From positions 1 to 64,000 of the forward strand of contig SKCR01041592.1 of NCBI GenBank assembly GCA_019454045.1: a DNA stretch of 64,000 bases. The letters are read 5' to 3'. The position numbers were made by a program, and so were the translations under genes. The DNA is from Zanthoxylum bungeanum (taxonomy: Eukaryota > Streptophyta > Magnoliopsida > Sapindales > Rutaceae). Within the stretch, counting starts at the first letter, position 1, and every line of letters starts with the position of its first letter. Below the pieces are notes generated by a model. That model did no database searches. It saw only the letters and a list, made by a program, of their open reading frames with translations, and was not told where the DNA came from. This document shows positions 54,130 through 64,000 of the stretch, in pieces.

Positions 54130-56426
54130 GAATGCTTACTTAAACTAAAACATGTTAAATTTATCTTACGTTCATACATATCTATATTTATCTATACACG
54201 CACACATTCAGACCATCATAACATAGCTTACCTCTATAACTTACCTTGCTGGTGGCTCACAATCAATATATTGCATAATACGTACATGAGTTCATGTATG
54301 AACGTACATGAGTTCTACTATCTTAGCTCTTAAACTGATATAGTACATGAGTTTATCTCTACTACTATATCAGACATCATACGTACATGAGTTCTACTAT
54401 CTTAGCTCTTAAACTGATTTGCCATTTTCTATCTATCTACTCTTGCTCAAAAATCTCATGTCATAATCTTTTATACATTCTCATGCTATGCATATACTGC
54501 TCATTTATGCTCTTATCACTTTATATACTCGTATTTTTACTCATGTTGCTAATGTTCTTGTATAATGCATATATTACAAACTTTTCTTCATAACACCAGT
54601 TCATATATGTTTATCTCACTTATAACTTTAATCTCATTCCCTAGGGTGTAGTTTCTACATCCCTCATACCCAAGTCTTAATTAATTATAATCATACACAT
54701 AACATCATTTATATACTTTATCTATCTATATACATATAAACACACTGGTTTATACTTAGATATGTAGCTCCTTACTTTTATATACTCATGTTTATCTTTA
54801 CTCATACGTCTGCTAATTTCTTCTACATCATTCTTTATATATCTATATATACATAGGTTTCATGCTTGTAACAATATACAACTTTATTTTATTACTACTT
54901 TCGAACAACGATAAATTTCTTAAGTACCCGAGGCATGAGTTACTTACCTGGCAAAGCGAATGCCCGCAATCCGGGTCCGATCTGTCAAAACAAATCACAA
55001 CGCAAGGTTAGTACCGCTATTTGCGGACTTCTAACTTATCTAAAACAACTACTGGTTTCCCCGGAACACCTGAATCATCTCTGATACTACGGTCTAAGCT
55101 TCATTACTCTAATACATATTCACATGTTATTCTAAATTAGCTAGATGGGTCATATTCTCATTTTACGCGTGTACGGCAAAACTTGCGGAAAAATTTCTGC
55201 AAATGCTACGGAAGGGTCTCGAACCCTCCGAACTAGTCCAAAATTACCTAATTACCTTCGCAATACCATATTTACATCATAAGTATGTTTACGATCAACT
55301 ACGCTCATTCGCGCGAAAAATTCTGTTTTACAGAAATCTCGCTAATTCTACCGGATCGATCATATCTCATCTGATTCTCCCCGGATTCTACCACATTTAT
55401 CGATTTAACATATTATATCATATTCAATTCATTTCATGCGAATTAGTTACACTACGAAACTACCGGAAACATCCGAATATAAATCGATATACTTGAAAAT
55501 AACAAAATCTAAACGGAGAGTCGTACCGAAATTCCGAGGCCATATTCGGACTCCCAACGGCCATACAAACGCGCTGGTGCGATCGGAATTTCGATAGGAG
55601 TTTCTGTTCATCTGGGTCTACTATTCATCCGAATCTTCTTTCCTCGTTTTGCGTGCAAACGGCAGATATTCGGCAAAATCGACTCCACATGCTTGAAGTA
55701 CTCGTCGAGGGCTTCGATTTGGTAGGTGGCTCGAGCCGTGAAACGAACCGACGAGCCGGGATCAGACAACCCATGGGCGCGCCTCTTCCTCTCCAAAACT
55801 CACTGTTTCCGGCGTCTTTGTGTCGCCGCCGGCCACCACTTGACACACGGTGGCCGGGCGCTTCGTTTTGGCCGGTCGCGTCGGCCGGCGGTGGCCGGCA
55901 GGCCGTCGGCGCGACCAGCAACCAGAAACGCAGAAATGGGCGTGGGGGGGGGGGGGGGGGGGGCGTGTGTGTGTTTTGGGTTGGGTTTGCCATTTTTGCA
56001 AATTTGAAAAACCTTAAGGCTTTATATACTAGGATGGAAAATACCATTTTAGTCCCTGCGATCAGCCCCTATTCTGGAACCTTCTGAAATATCGTAATTT
56101 CGGAGCCTTTCTGATGCGATTCTCGAAAAGTGTTCAACATGAAAGTTGTTCATCTCGGAAAAAAGAATATGATGGTCCAAGAATCGACTTGATCGGAGTT
56201 CGTTTGCTCTCTTCGTGACCAAAGCCGCAAACTTTACGCGTTTTACGAAAATCGCGCAACTGACTTTTGATCCCACGCGTTTTCCAACGCGACGAATATT
56301 CAAAATCAATTATTCCAACTCATGTAACATCACTTAAGCTCTTATTCTTCATCATCTTCATGCTCCGAGACTAAAACATCCGTCCGGGAATCTTCTAAAA
56401 TAGTCCCGAAAATCTGGGATGTTACA
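54130..56426 (-). mobile_element. Tekay-type LTR, subfamily B, reverse 5' part
   Basis: Reverse complement begins TGTAACATCCC (56416-56426) and contains the U3 seen in the chimeric LTRs at 5427-5830, 41118-41236 and 39405-40400. The R/U5-like half (54180-54900) resembles 1-1110. Related to family A, but clearly diverged from it. Confidence 0.7.
55944..55963 (+). repeat. Run of 20 G
   Basis: Uninterrupted G20 inside the subfamily B LTR followed by CGTGTGTGTG. Its length is prone to sequencing error; G-quadruplex formation is plausible. The corresponding part of 40250-40310 has a CT-rich run instead. Confidence 0.85.
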
Positions 56427-57062
56427 TATACAGTCTTCAGAAAAGTTTTCAGTTTTCGAATTTCAGATTTTCAGGATACAGTTTTCAGAGTTTCAGAATC
56501 CAGATTTTTAGTAAATAGTTTTCAGAAAACATATTCTTAAAGCCAGAGTTTTAAAAATAGTTTTCAGAAAGATGAAGTTTTTAGAACAAAGTTTTCATAA
56601 AAGTTATTTGAAAATGTGATTTTAAAGTCAACAGACTTTTACTTCAGTTTTCAATTTTTGTTCACTCACTTAGATCGTATGATGATCTAACCCCCCTCCA
56701 GTCTTTATTATTTTGTAGGAAATCCAGGAGGACAAGCTCGGGAGGATGGATACTGATGCAGTCACCAGAGATGGAGTCCACCAGCATGAAGTCATAAAGC
56801 ATAAGAGTCCAGTACAAAGCCAAAGTATTTGTATGCATTAGAGTCGTGTTAGTCATTATAAAAGTCTATTAAAGTTTTGTAAAAAGAAATATTTCTGAGT
56901 ATGCATTTATAGGTAATAAAAGTATTTTATATTGGTTGAGTTAAGGTCTAAATACATGACATTACATTAGAATAGTTTACAATAAAATCAGATATTCAGA
57001 GGCTTATGGGGTTAGCATAGCTATCCCCTACCGGTAACATCTCCCAGATCGGGGATGTTACA
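56427..57062 (+). mobile_element. LTR 3' part, forward, facing the reverse 5' part
   Basis: Ends 'agatcGGGGATGTTACA' (to 57062), the mirror of the TGTAACATCCC start. Contains repeated 'agttttcag' units (56448-56590) and 'attttgtag|gaaatcc', the counterpart of the acceptor-like site in family A LTRs. With 54130-56426 it looks like one LTR type whose 5' part is inverted. Confidence 0.55.
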
Positions 57063-57888
57063 AGCGTTTTGCTAACGTTAAAACACTCCACCAAATATAT
57101 TTTTTAATGCTTATAAAATCATAATTTCACAACATGTGATTATTTTTTGACGCTAATTTATACCATAACTTTTCTTCTATAGCTTATAAGCTAGTATATA
57201 CTCTTTGTACTATAATCTTTATCAAACACACCCTTCTTATTTTAGGAATAATCTTATTCCCACTACCTTATGAGGATGAGACTCCCAATCTCACTCCTAA
57301 ATCTATGGAGCTCACCCCACTCTCATTCCTATTATTTAAGTACTTTTTAGAAGGTAGAAATCATTCATATTCTCCCACAATCCCATCCTATTTGGTAAAC
57401 ACACCCTTGAAGAATTTTTCCAACTTTCTTACCTTTTTTTGTTTTTAATTTAAGTTGACACGAGACGTTATATAAGTGGTTGGTGATTATACTGCATACA
57501 TTATCAAAAAAAATAATTTTTTAGGTGTTTTTCACCATCGATCACCAACTTTAATAGGTCGAGTCCCCCAGGGTCCGTTCTGCCAAACCTAGATTACACT
57601 TGCCGTGCCTGGAGGTGAATTTTGTAGAGTGGCCCCCACCTTGCATATCCCAAATCGAGTTGATTATTGATCCCATCAACGTTCACGACCAAACCAAAGT
57701 CAACAAAATACACGTACGTACGCCGCACGCACTAATTTTTTGGTGTTATTTCACCATCTCAAATCTAACCACCCCACCCAACAGAACACAACCCAACAGA
57801 ACGATACCGCCAGTTTTGCCCAAAATTTCAGCTCCCCTTGTCCGAATTTTTCAAATCATTTCATTTTTTAAATTTTTTTAAACTAAAA
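57063..57888 (+). other. Upstream region of the GT14 gene
   Basis: Presumed promoter and 5' UTR. 'aaacacaccctt' occurs at about 57222 and 57400, bordering a segment with 'ggaataatcttattccc' that looks like an old MITE. ACGTACGTACG lies at about 57713. No convincing TATA box was found. The last 60 bp are T-rich, then AACTAAAAATG at the start codon. Confidence 0.4.
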
Positions 57889-60800
57889 ATGAAAAAACAT
57901 CAGATTTCCAGTTCTCCAGATCGTACATGGGTTCTCCCACTAATCTCACTCTCCATACTCTCACTTGTAATAATCACTACAGTAACTTTTAGCTACAGTA
58001 AATCCTCTTCATCATCTGATTTTACCGTGTCTCATCACCAGATCTCGGTCAACCGATTAGGGCAGCCAGAGCTGCCGAGACTCGCGTACTTAATATCAGG
58101 GACCAAAGGCGACGTTGCGCGTGTCAAGCGCGTGCTTCAAGCAGTGTACCATCCGAGGAATTACTACGTGTTGCATCTTGATCTAGAAGCTTCGGATGGG
58201 GAGAGGCTTGAGCTTGCCAAGTATGTTAAATCTGAGAATGTGATTAGGGATTTTAAAAATGTCAAGGTTATTGGTAAGGCTAATTTGGTCACCTATAAGG
58301 GGCCTACGATGATTGCTTCTACACTTCATGCGGTTGCGATTTTGTTGATGCAAGCTAAGGATTGGGATTGGTTTATTAATTTGAGTGCTTCTGATTATCC
58401 TCTCATGTCACAGGATGGTAAATGGTTTTTTTTTTTTTCCAATTTTTCAAAAATGATGAATGTACGAAAAAAATACCCACAAAGAATTACACAAAAACGC
58501 TCGTGTAGTGTAGTGAAATTGTTTTTGTCTCGTACTAAAATATTTTTTTGTTGGCTTTTAGTGTTTTTGTTAATTTTTTGTACATTTTTTTTTTAATGTA
58601 TATCATTACTCATGAATTATTTAGTTTTTTGAATTTATTTGGTAATATTATGATAGTAATTAAAAAAAAAAGTTTGTGAGGATTTTTTTAAATGATTAGG
58701 TATGTTTGTAATTGTTGTGTTTCTGCTTAATTTTGAAAATGCTGTTACTAAGAGCAACGCCAACCGTGCGCCATTTCTAGCGTTGGTTGGGGAAAGGCCC
58801 TCCAATGGAGCGCCAGGTGAACAGTGCCACGCTGGCGTGGCACTGTAGCATTAGTGCTCTGTTCTATTGCTTTTATTATTATTTTTTTTTTTCAATTACA
58901 CTAAAAGGTTTCAAAATTCTGGGGATTGAGCTGAATTTTAAGTAATAGGTTCGAGAGGAGGTAATTTTGCTTTGCACCGAATTTGAAGATGCCATTGGGG
59001 TTACTCTAAAATGTTCTATAAACACAAATTTATACTTTACCGCTAGTGACTCTGTGGATTATAAATCACAAAACCTTAATTCCAAATATACTCTTACTTA
59101 GTTTAGTGGGTTAGATTTTTGTTGAGGGCAGGTGATGCTTTGTAGTTGGATTATGTTTATAGCTGAACATGCATTCTGTTTCGTTTAAAAAAAAGAATTG
59201 GCATGTTGTTAGTCGAGATGTTGGAGATTGGGTATGTCAGATTGGCTGGAAAATTTTGGTTAAATATATGTGCTGTATAAGTTAGGAATGGTTTAATGGA
59301 AATTGGATATGATTTTTGTTAGCTTTCGGATTGCTGGAAAAATTTGTGAAATTTGTGCTGTATAAGTTATAAATGGAAATTAGGTAGGAACTTTTCTAAA
59401 GCATATGGTATAAATTAGGAGTTTAATCTATTATTGGAATATATGACAATGACACTGAGCACATGGATATTCTTATCCCACATGAAGAACTGTTTTTGAT
59501 ATTAGCACCATTGAAATGTCAGGAAAGGAACTAATTCTGCAAGTATGTGTGGGATGGGATGGGTGCTAGGTGGTGATCATAACTTACTTGTTTAAGTAGC
59601 CCTGGGCATCGGATTGGATTGGATCAGATCTGTCTCCCGAATTCGATCGGATCGTGTTTGTTTGGTTCGTCGGATGTTGGATCGGATCAGATAAAAGTCG
59701 ATCTGATCCGACATCCGATCGATTTTTTTTCCAGCACTTTCAAAACGACGTCATTTTGGAATTAAACCTAAATCAATTTAATTATTTTCTCATCCACTGT
59801 TGGATTCATTTTCAAATCGGATGCTCTATCGGATTTGAATCCATTATCAAATCAAATTTATCCGATCCATTAAGGTTTCAAATCGGATCTAATGAGACCC
59901 GATTCGATCCGATAGTTATTGGATCGGATTTGATGGGGACTCAAAATCTGATCGAATTGAATTATTCAATACTTAACGAATCGGATTCGGATTCGGATTC
60001 GGTCTGATCCGATCCGAACAGAATCCGATAGTGCCCGGGCCTGTGTTTAAGGGTGTTCATGTGTGGTGTGGGGAAAGGGAAGTACATGTTCTAGTGTTTG
60101 ATTGACTTAATATTAAGAACTGCAATGTATTAATATGCATAGTTTACGTTTGCTGCAATCTCTTGATTCTCATCAGTTGTTATGACTTATTACTAAGAAC
60201 TGCATTGTGTTAATATGCATAGTTTATGTTTGCTGCTATCTCATCAGTTCTGACTTATTATTTTGCTTTTTGTTTCAGATATTTTGCACATATTCTCATA
60301 CTTGCCTAGGGATCTGAACTTCCTTGAGCACACGAGTAGTATTGGTTGGAAAGAGTGAGAATCCAGTGCTTTCTATTGAACTTATCACTTTAGGGCACTT
60401 TTATGTATGTTGCTGTATGCCTGTATTGTATGGCTGCAGGTATCAAAGAGCAAGGCCGATCATCATTGATCCAGGGTTGTACCACTCAAAAAAGTCTGAT
60501 GTATTTTGGGCTAAAGAGAAACGAAGCATGCCTGCTTCTTTCAAGTTATTCATGGGTACTGTTCTTACATTTGCTTTGATTTCAGTCTGGATTATCACTT
60601 GTTCTATGTATAGTTTCTTTTATCCGTTTAAGGCTATAAGGAAAACTATAACCACTGCTAACTATGTTTTAAGGAATATTAGCAAGTTAATTAAATTAAG
60701 ATATAAATGTTGTTGGACAATTGTGGTCACTGAGGCTGCATGTAGTGAATGAATGTTGGCTATAGTGATGATTTAGAAATCCTTCGGTTATTTTTTCTGC

Positions 60801-61861
60801 ATGGAGGGTTAGTACTTGGCCAAACGCAAAACAAAATTATGTCTGCAAAATCCGAGGGACAGCTTCTTCAATTTGTTTTCTTCTGAAAGTTTACTTTTAG
60901 GTATACAGCCTGCTATACGGTCATATATTTGATGACAAGAACACAATGCTGCAGACCATTCTAGAATTGTTAGTTATATGTAGAATTTGAAATACTGACT
61001 AAATGAATATATGTCAGCCTGGAGAACATGCTACTATGAAATTCGAAGACTCATATTTCCTTCTAGATTTTTTTGATTTCTTGAGAGATCCGTCTGTCAA
61101 CCTTGCATACAATGTGCCACTTAAATAAAACTCACCTTTATCTCCATGAATTATGGTGTTTAGTTTTGTCTGGTGTAGAAGTCCGCACTAAAACGTGCTT
61201 CTTTCGTCGACTTGTTCATTACTTTTTGTTATGTTAGATTGTAGGGATAGCCTTGTATTTCTACCATCCTTTGAGGTAAAGTGTTAAGTTCTTCATTACT
61301 TCTTCTAGAATCCTATATTTTTAAACTTTAAAATGTCTATTTCCAGGATCGGCGTGGGTGGTGCTGACAAGATCATTTCTAGAATTCTCTGTTTGGGGGT
61401 GGGATAATCTCCCCCGTACTCTCCTTATGTATTACACGAATTTCTTGTCATCCCCAGAAGGCTACTTCCACACAGTTATATGCAACCACAAAGACTACCA
61501 AAACACGACAGTAAACCATGACTTGCATTATATTAGGTGGGATAACCCTCCAAAGCAGCACCCGATCACTCTAACATCAAAACATTTTGATGACATGGTT
61601 CAGAGCAGTGCCCCTTTTGCCCGTAAGTTTGCCAAGGATGATCTGGTTCTTGACAAAATTGATGAGCAGCTCCTGAAGAGATCGAGTAACCGGTTTACAC
61701 CCGGGGGCTGGTGTGTTGGCAGTTCTGCTTTTGGTAAAGACCCTTGTTTGGTTTATGGGAATCCATTTGCTGTTGAACCAACTGAAAATTCCAAGAGGCT
61801 GGAGAAACTAATGGTTAAACTTCTTGATCCAGAAACTTTTAGATCGAAACAGTGTAAATAG
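57889..61861 (+). CDS. GT14 (core-2/I-branching-like) glycosyltransferase, GlcAT14-like, 411 aa, 4 exons
   Basis: Exons 57889-58417, 60279-60354, 60440-60555 and 61347-61861 join in frame (1236 nt) with GT-AG introns of 1861, 85 and 791 bp. The product is a type II membrane protein: short basic N-terminus, one membrane anchor (about residues 13-35), a Ser-rich stem and a luminal Branch domain. Typical blocks are RLAYLISGTKGD, YYVLHLDLEA, WDWFINLSASDYPLMSQDD, RPIIIDPGLY, MPASFKLFMGSAWVVL and FTPGGWCVG. Plant GT14 members of this type are Golgi enzymes; characterised GlcAT14 proteins add glucuronic acid to type II arabinogalactan. Whether this copy has that exact activity is inference. Length fits the family (about 400-450 aa). 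No lesion was seen. Intron 1 holds two MITEs. Confidence 0.93.
58752..59006. mobile_element. Tourist/PIF-Harbinger-like MITE in GT14 intron 1
   Basis: 255 bp with ends GAGCAACGCCAACCG and the complement of GAGTAACCCCAATGG (11 of 15 matching), flanked by TAA at 58749-58751 and 59007-59009. An internal perfect 12-bp hairpin ACAGTGCCACGC-TG-GCGTGGCACTGT lies at 58821-58846. The TAA target and the GAGCAA-type end fit the Tourist group. Confidence 0.8.
59597..60043. mobile_element. hAT-type MITE in GT14 intron 1
   Basis: 447 bp. Ends TAGCCCTGGGCATCGG and the complement of CAGGCCCGGGCACTATCGG. Perfect 8-bp target duplication TGTTTAAG at 59589-59596 and 60044-60051. Interior made of GGATCGGAT/ATCCGATCC units in both orientations. 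Lies about 235 bp before exon 2. Confidence 0.9.
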
Positions 61862-62189
61862 TTTTGTACTGCTGGGTTATATATATATTCAATTTTTTTT
61901 TTTTGGTATCCCAAAATGGTGGGATATCATGAGGTAATAGCAACTGAACTGCAAATTTTTTTGAAAAGTTTCAGGACAGTGGAACAGTGGAAGAGCTGAT
62001 GATGATGAACTTTTCACCATCAATGGTTAGTTTTAAACCAAAAATCTGCATTACAAAATCCCCCGCCACTCGATTTGTCCAACTAAATTTCCTTTTAAAA
62101 AGGGCATAACGGGCAGCTTTTCATTAATTAAAACTCTTCTGTTGATCAAATTAATTAAAAAAAGTTCAAGTGTTTTGAAACCCTTGCAT
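61862..62189 (+). other. Presumed 3' UTR and downstream DNA of the GT14 gene
   Basis: T-rich tract at 61895-61912. No clear AATAAA; 'aattaattaaaa' type A-rich sequence lies at about 62125-62165. No gene seen. Confidence 0.35.
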
Positions 62190-62700
62190 TTTAATCTCCA
62201 TTTCAAAACCAAAACAATTTAAACCCAATTAAATAAAAAAAATTCATCAAATTCAAATATTTCTTTGACGATTGAAAAACTCGAAAATAATTTGAGATAT
62301 GAGATCAAAATAAACTTTTTAACATTTGATTAAAACATATAAGAATTGAGCTCTTAATCTTAGGTACTTATCATGTATACTCTTAGTCTAAATAAGTATT
62401 ACAAGAATTTAAAGAGACATATCCTAAGCTATGCTTCTGTATTTTTTTTTAATCTTAAAGTCCTTTTTGATGCTTATACTTCATGATTTATTTGAAATGA
62501 TGCATTTATCATTATGCACCCCTTTATTTCTTTGTATTCCTTTTTGATCTTAAACTGTTGAGCTCCCCTTAATTTCTTTCGATCTTAAACTTATTTTTGA
62601 TGCTTATACTTCATGTTTTATTTGAAATGGTGCATTTATCATTATACCATTAATACATGATTTGTTATCATCAAATTAATATCGGATGTGAGGCCTAAAA
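62190..62700 (+). repeat. Diverged repeat, partner of 51995-52445, with an internal duplication
   Basis: Same segment order as 51995-52445. The unit 'tttttgatgcttatacttcatg' to 'gcatttatcattat' is duplicated (about 62462-62514 and 62590-62646). Confidence 0.55.
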
Positions 62701-63329
62701 TGTCAGCAAGCTTTTAGTAGAAGTGGTCTCGAGGATAATTGACACAGTCCGTTGGCCGTGTCCTAATATTTAGCCAAAAATTAAAGTATCAAAATCTAAA
62801 TAAATCTTAATTTTTAAATATATAATATGATTTTTATATTATTTTTTTATACTTAATTGATATAATCCAATTTTAAGAATTCACTTTGAACTTCTAAAAT
62901 TTAGGAAAAGTTAAGAACTCACGTTGCTTCTAGGTACATCCATCCACGTTAGTAATGTCCGGTACTTTCAAGCACTAATTGGGCAAGCAAATTATTTGAT
63001 TTTTGTTCAACATGCCTTTCTTTTGTTAGCTAGAATGATGAACAAACTAAGGTTATTGATCACGATTTTAGCGCACGTATCACTTAAATAATATAGTGAT
63101 TAAAAGTTGGATATCGTACACATAGAAATTTATTATTTTTCCTATTAATATTAAAACTAATTATATTTAACTAGAACTAAACAAATTGTTAAGAAAAAGA
63201 TTTGACTAATTTAATTAATTGAAAAGTAATTAAACGGTAAATAACAACTTTTGGGAAAACCTTATATGATAGAAGAACATAAGGTTGTAATTTCACATAA
63301 GTAGGCAAAAAATGAGTTCATATAAGCCC
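62701..63329. other. AT-rich intergenic DNA
   Basis: No gene, RNA or transposon end recognised. Confidence 0.3.
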
Positions 63330-63782
63330 GACCTTAGTTCGGTTCCGAACCAGAATCGAAAACCGTCGGGAACCTCTGATTCCAGATACTGACGATTTCG
63401 GTTCCTGAAACCAGAAAAATATGATTCGGTTCCAGTTCCATTAAAAATGGAATTTGGAATCGAAAAAAAAAAGGTGACCGTTTGGAAGCAATTTTGCCTC
63501 CAAAACAGTAACTTGTTATTTTTTTACCTCAAACAGTTATATTTTTCCTATAAATACCCAATATTCTCTAAATTATTTTCTCAACAATAATTTTCATTAA
63601 TCTCAATTCTATTCTCTCAATTTCTATTTACAATTATATTCTCTCAATTTCTTCTCAAATTCTCAAATACTCTCTGTTATTATTTTAATTCTCAAATACT
63701 ATCTAAATTTCTCATTATTAGTTTATTTATTATAAATTACGAAATATCAAGTACAAGTCAGAATCCAATAATAGATGAACAT
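63330..63782 (+). mobile_element. 5' noncoding part of a hAT-type element
   Basis: Rich in GGTTCCGAACC/GGTTCCTGAAACC units (63345-63440), like the subterminal DNA of the inner hAT MITE at 49122. A TATA-type 'cctataaatac' lies at about 63556 and a CT/AT-rich leader precedes the open frame at 63783. The exact terminus was not identified. Confidence 0.5.
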
Positions 63783-63995
63783 ATGTATGAGGATTTACCT
63801 ACTCAAGTGAGTCAATTTGTCGAACAAAATACTTGTGGCTTCGATATTTTCAGAATTCACTTCACAAAGGAGCTAGAAGAAGGTGGTGACAATATAGTGA
63901 AATGCAATTACTTTCAAAGTACTTATAAATTAAAAAAAATACATGGTGGGTATGGATCATTCACGAAGTACATGCGATCAAAACATACAAATTAA
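63783..63995 (+). pseudogene. Degenerate hAT transposase N-terminus (BED-finger region)
   Basis: 70 codons to TAA. The segment HFTKELEEGGDNIVKCNYFQ to GGYGSFTKYMRSKH follows the pattern of a BED zinc finger at the N-terminus of plant hAT transposases. The second Cys ligand is replaced by Phe and the first His by Tyr, and the frame stops just after the finger. The catalytic region would lie beyond the window, if present. Upstream in-frame codons are open back to about 63720, so the start is uncertain. Confidence 0.6.
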
Positions 63996-64000
63996 CCCTT

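Noticed and set aside
57217..57412. A defined MITE upstream of the GT14 gene
   Set aside because: The 'aaacacaccctt' strings are direct repeats, not inverted termini, and no target duplication was found.
58418..58596. Extension of GT14 exon 1
   Set aside because: A GT donor at 58418 and a perfectly phased acceptor at 60278 restore the family sequence. The extension is a poly-T intron start.
60324..60752. Separate 142-aa gene inside the GT14 locus
   Set aside because: Only 60440-60555 is exon sequence; the remainder is intron DNA before and after it.

Overview
The window is nuclear DNA of a flowering plant, most likely a eudicot. It holds one host gene with GT-AG introns, several lineages of plant Ty3/gypsy LTR retrotransposons, and hAT- and Harbinger-type MITEs. 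There are no rRNA, tRNA or prokaryotic features. All family names come from recognising motifs by eye; no database search was run.

Positions 1-46726 are a dense retrotransposon cluster. The main player is a Tekay/Del-type chromovirus (family A, LTR about 1.94 kb, TGTAACACCC...GGGTGTGACA, initiator-Met PBS, chromodomain integrase). It appears as more than ten LTRs or LTR pieces and at least eight gag/pol pieces in both orientations. No copy is intact. Segments meet at short shared motifs, often at the primer-binding site, at the LTR 3' end or in small foldbacks. Several LTRs are chimeric, with a U3 from a related subfamily (B). Athila/Tat-type fragments (RT, RNase H, integrase, an antisense ORF and a promoter-bearing LTR-like block) lie among them.

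A complete CRM-like element (26914-34422, 649/648 bp LTRs, TSD CAGTG/CAATG) is nested in a Tekay RNase H fragment. Its LTRs differ by two substitutions and one indel, yet its single reading frame is broken at least four times. Its leader carries an array of TCTGAAATCAGA dyads.

Positions 46727-57062 are AT-rich intergenic DNA. They contain two nested hAT MITEs with clear 8-bp TSDs, a transposon-like block holding a stray PIF-type bHLH exon, and an LTR whose two halves face each other.

Positions 57889-61861 hold the only intact-looking host gene, a four-exon GT14 glycosyltransferase (GlcAT14-like, 411 aa). Its first intron contains a Tourist-like MITE and a hAT MITE, both with perfect TSDs. 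The window ends in a decayed hAT-type BED-finger fragment.

The strongest unusual signal is the foldback and PBS-centred junctions that stitch the Tekay pieces together, plus an integrase stop codon shared by every copy that covers the site. Template switching during reverse transcription would explain many junctions. Mis-assembly of a repetitive region is a serious alternative and should be excluded first.
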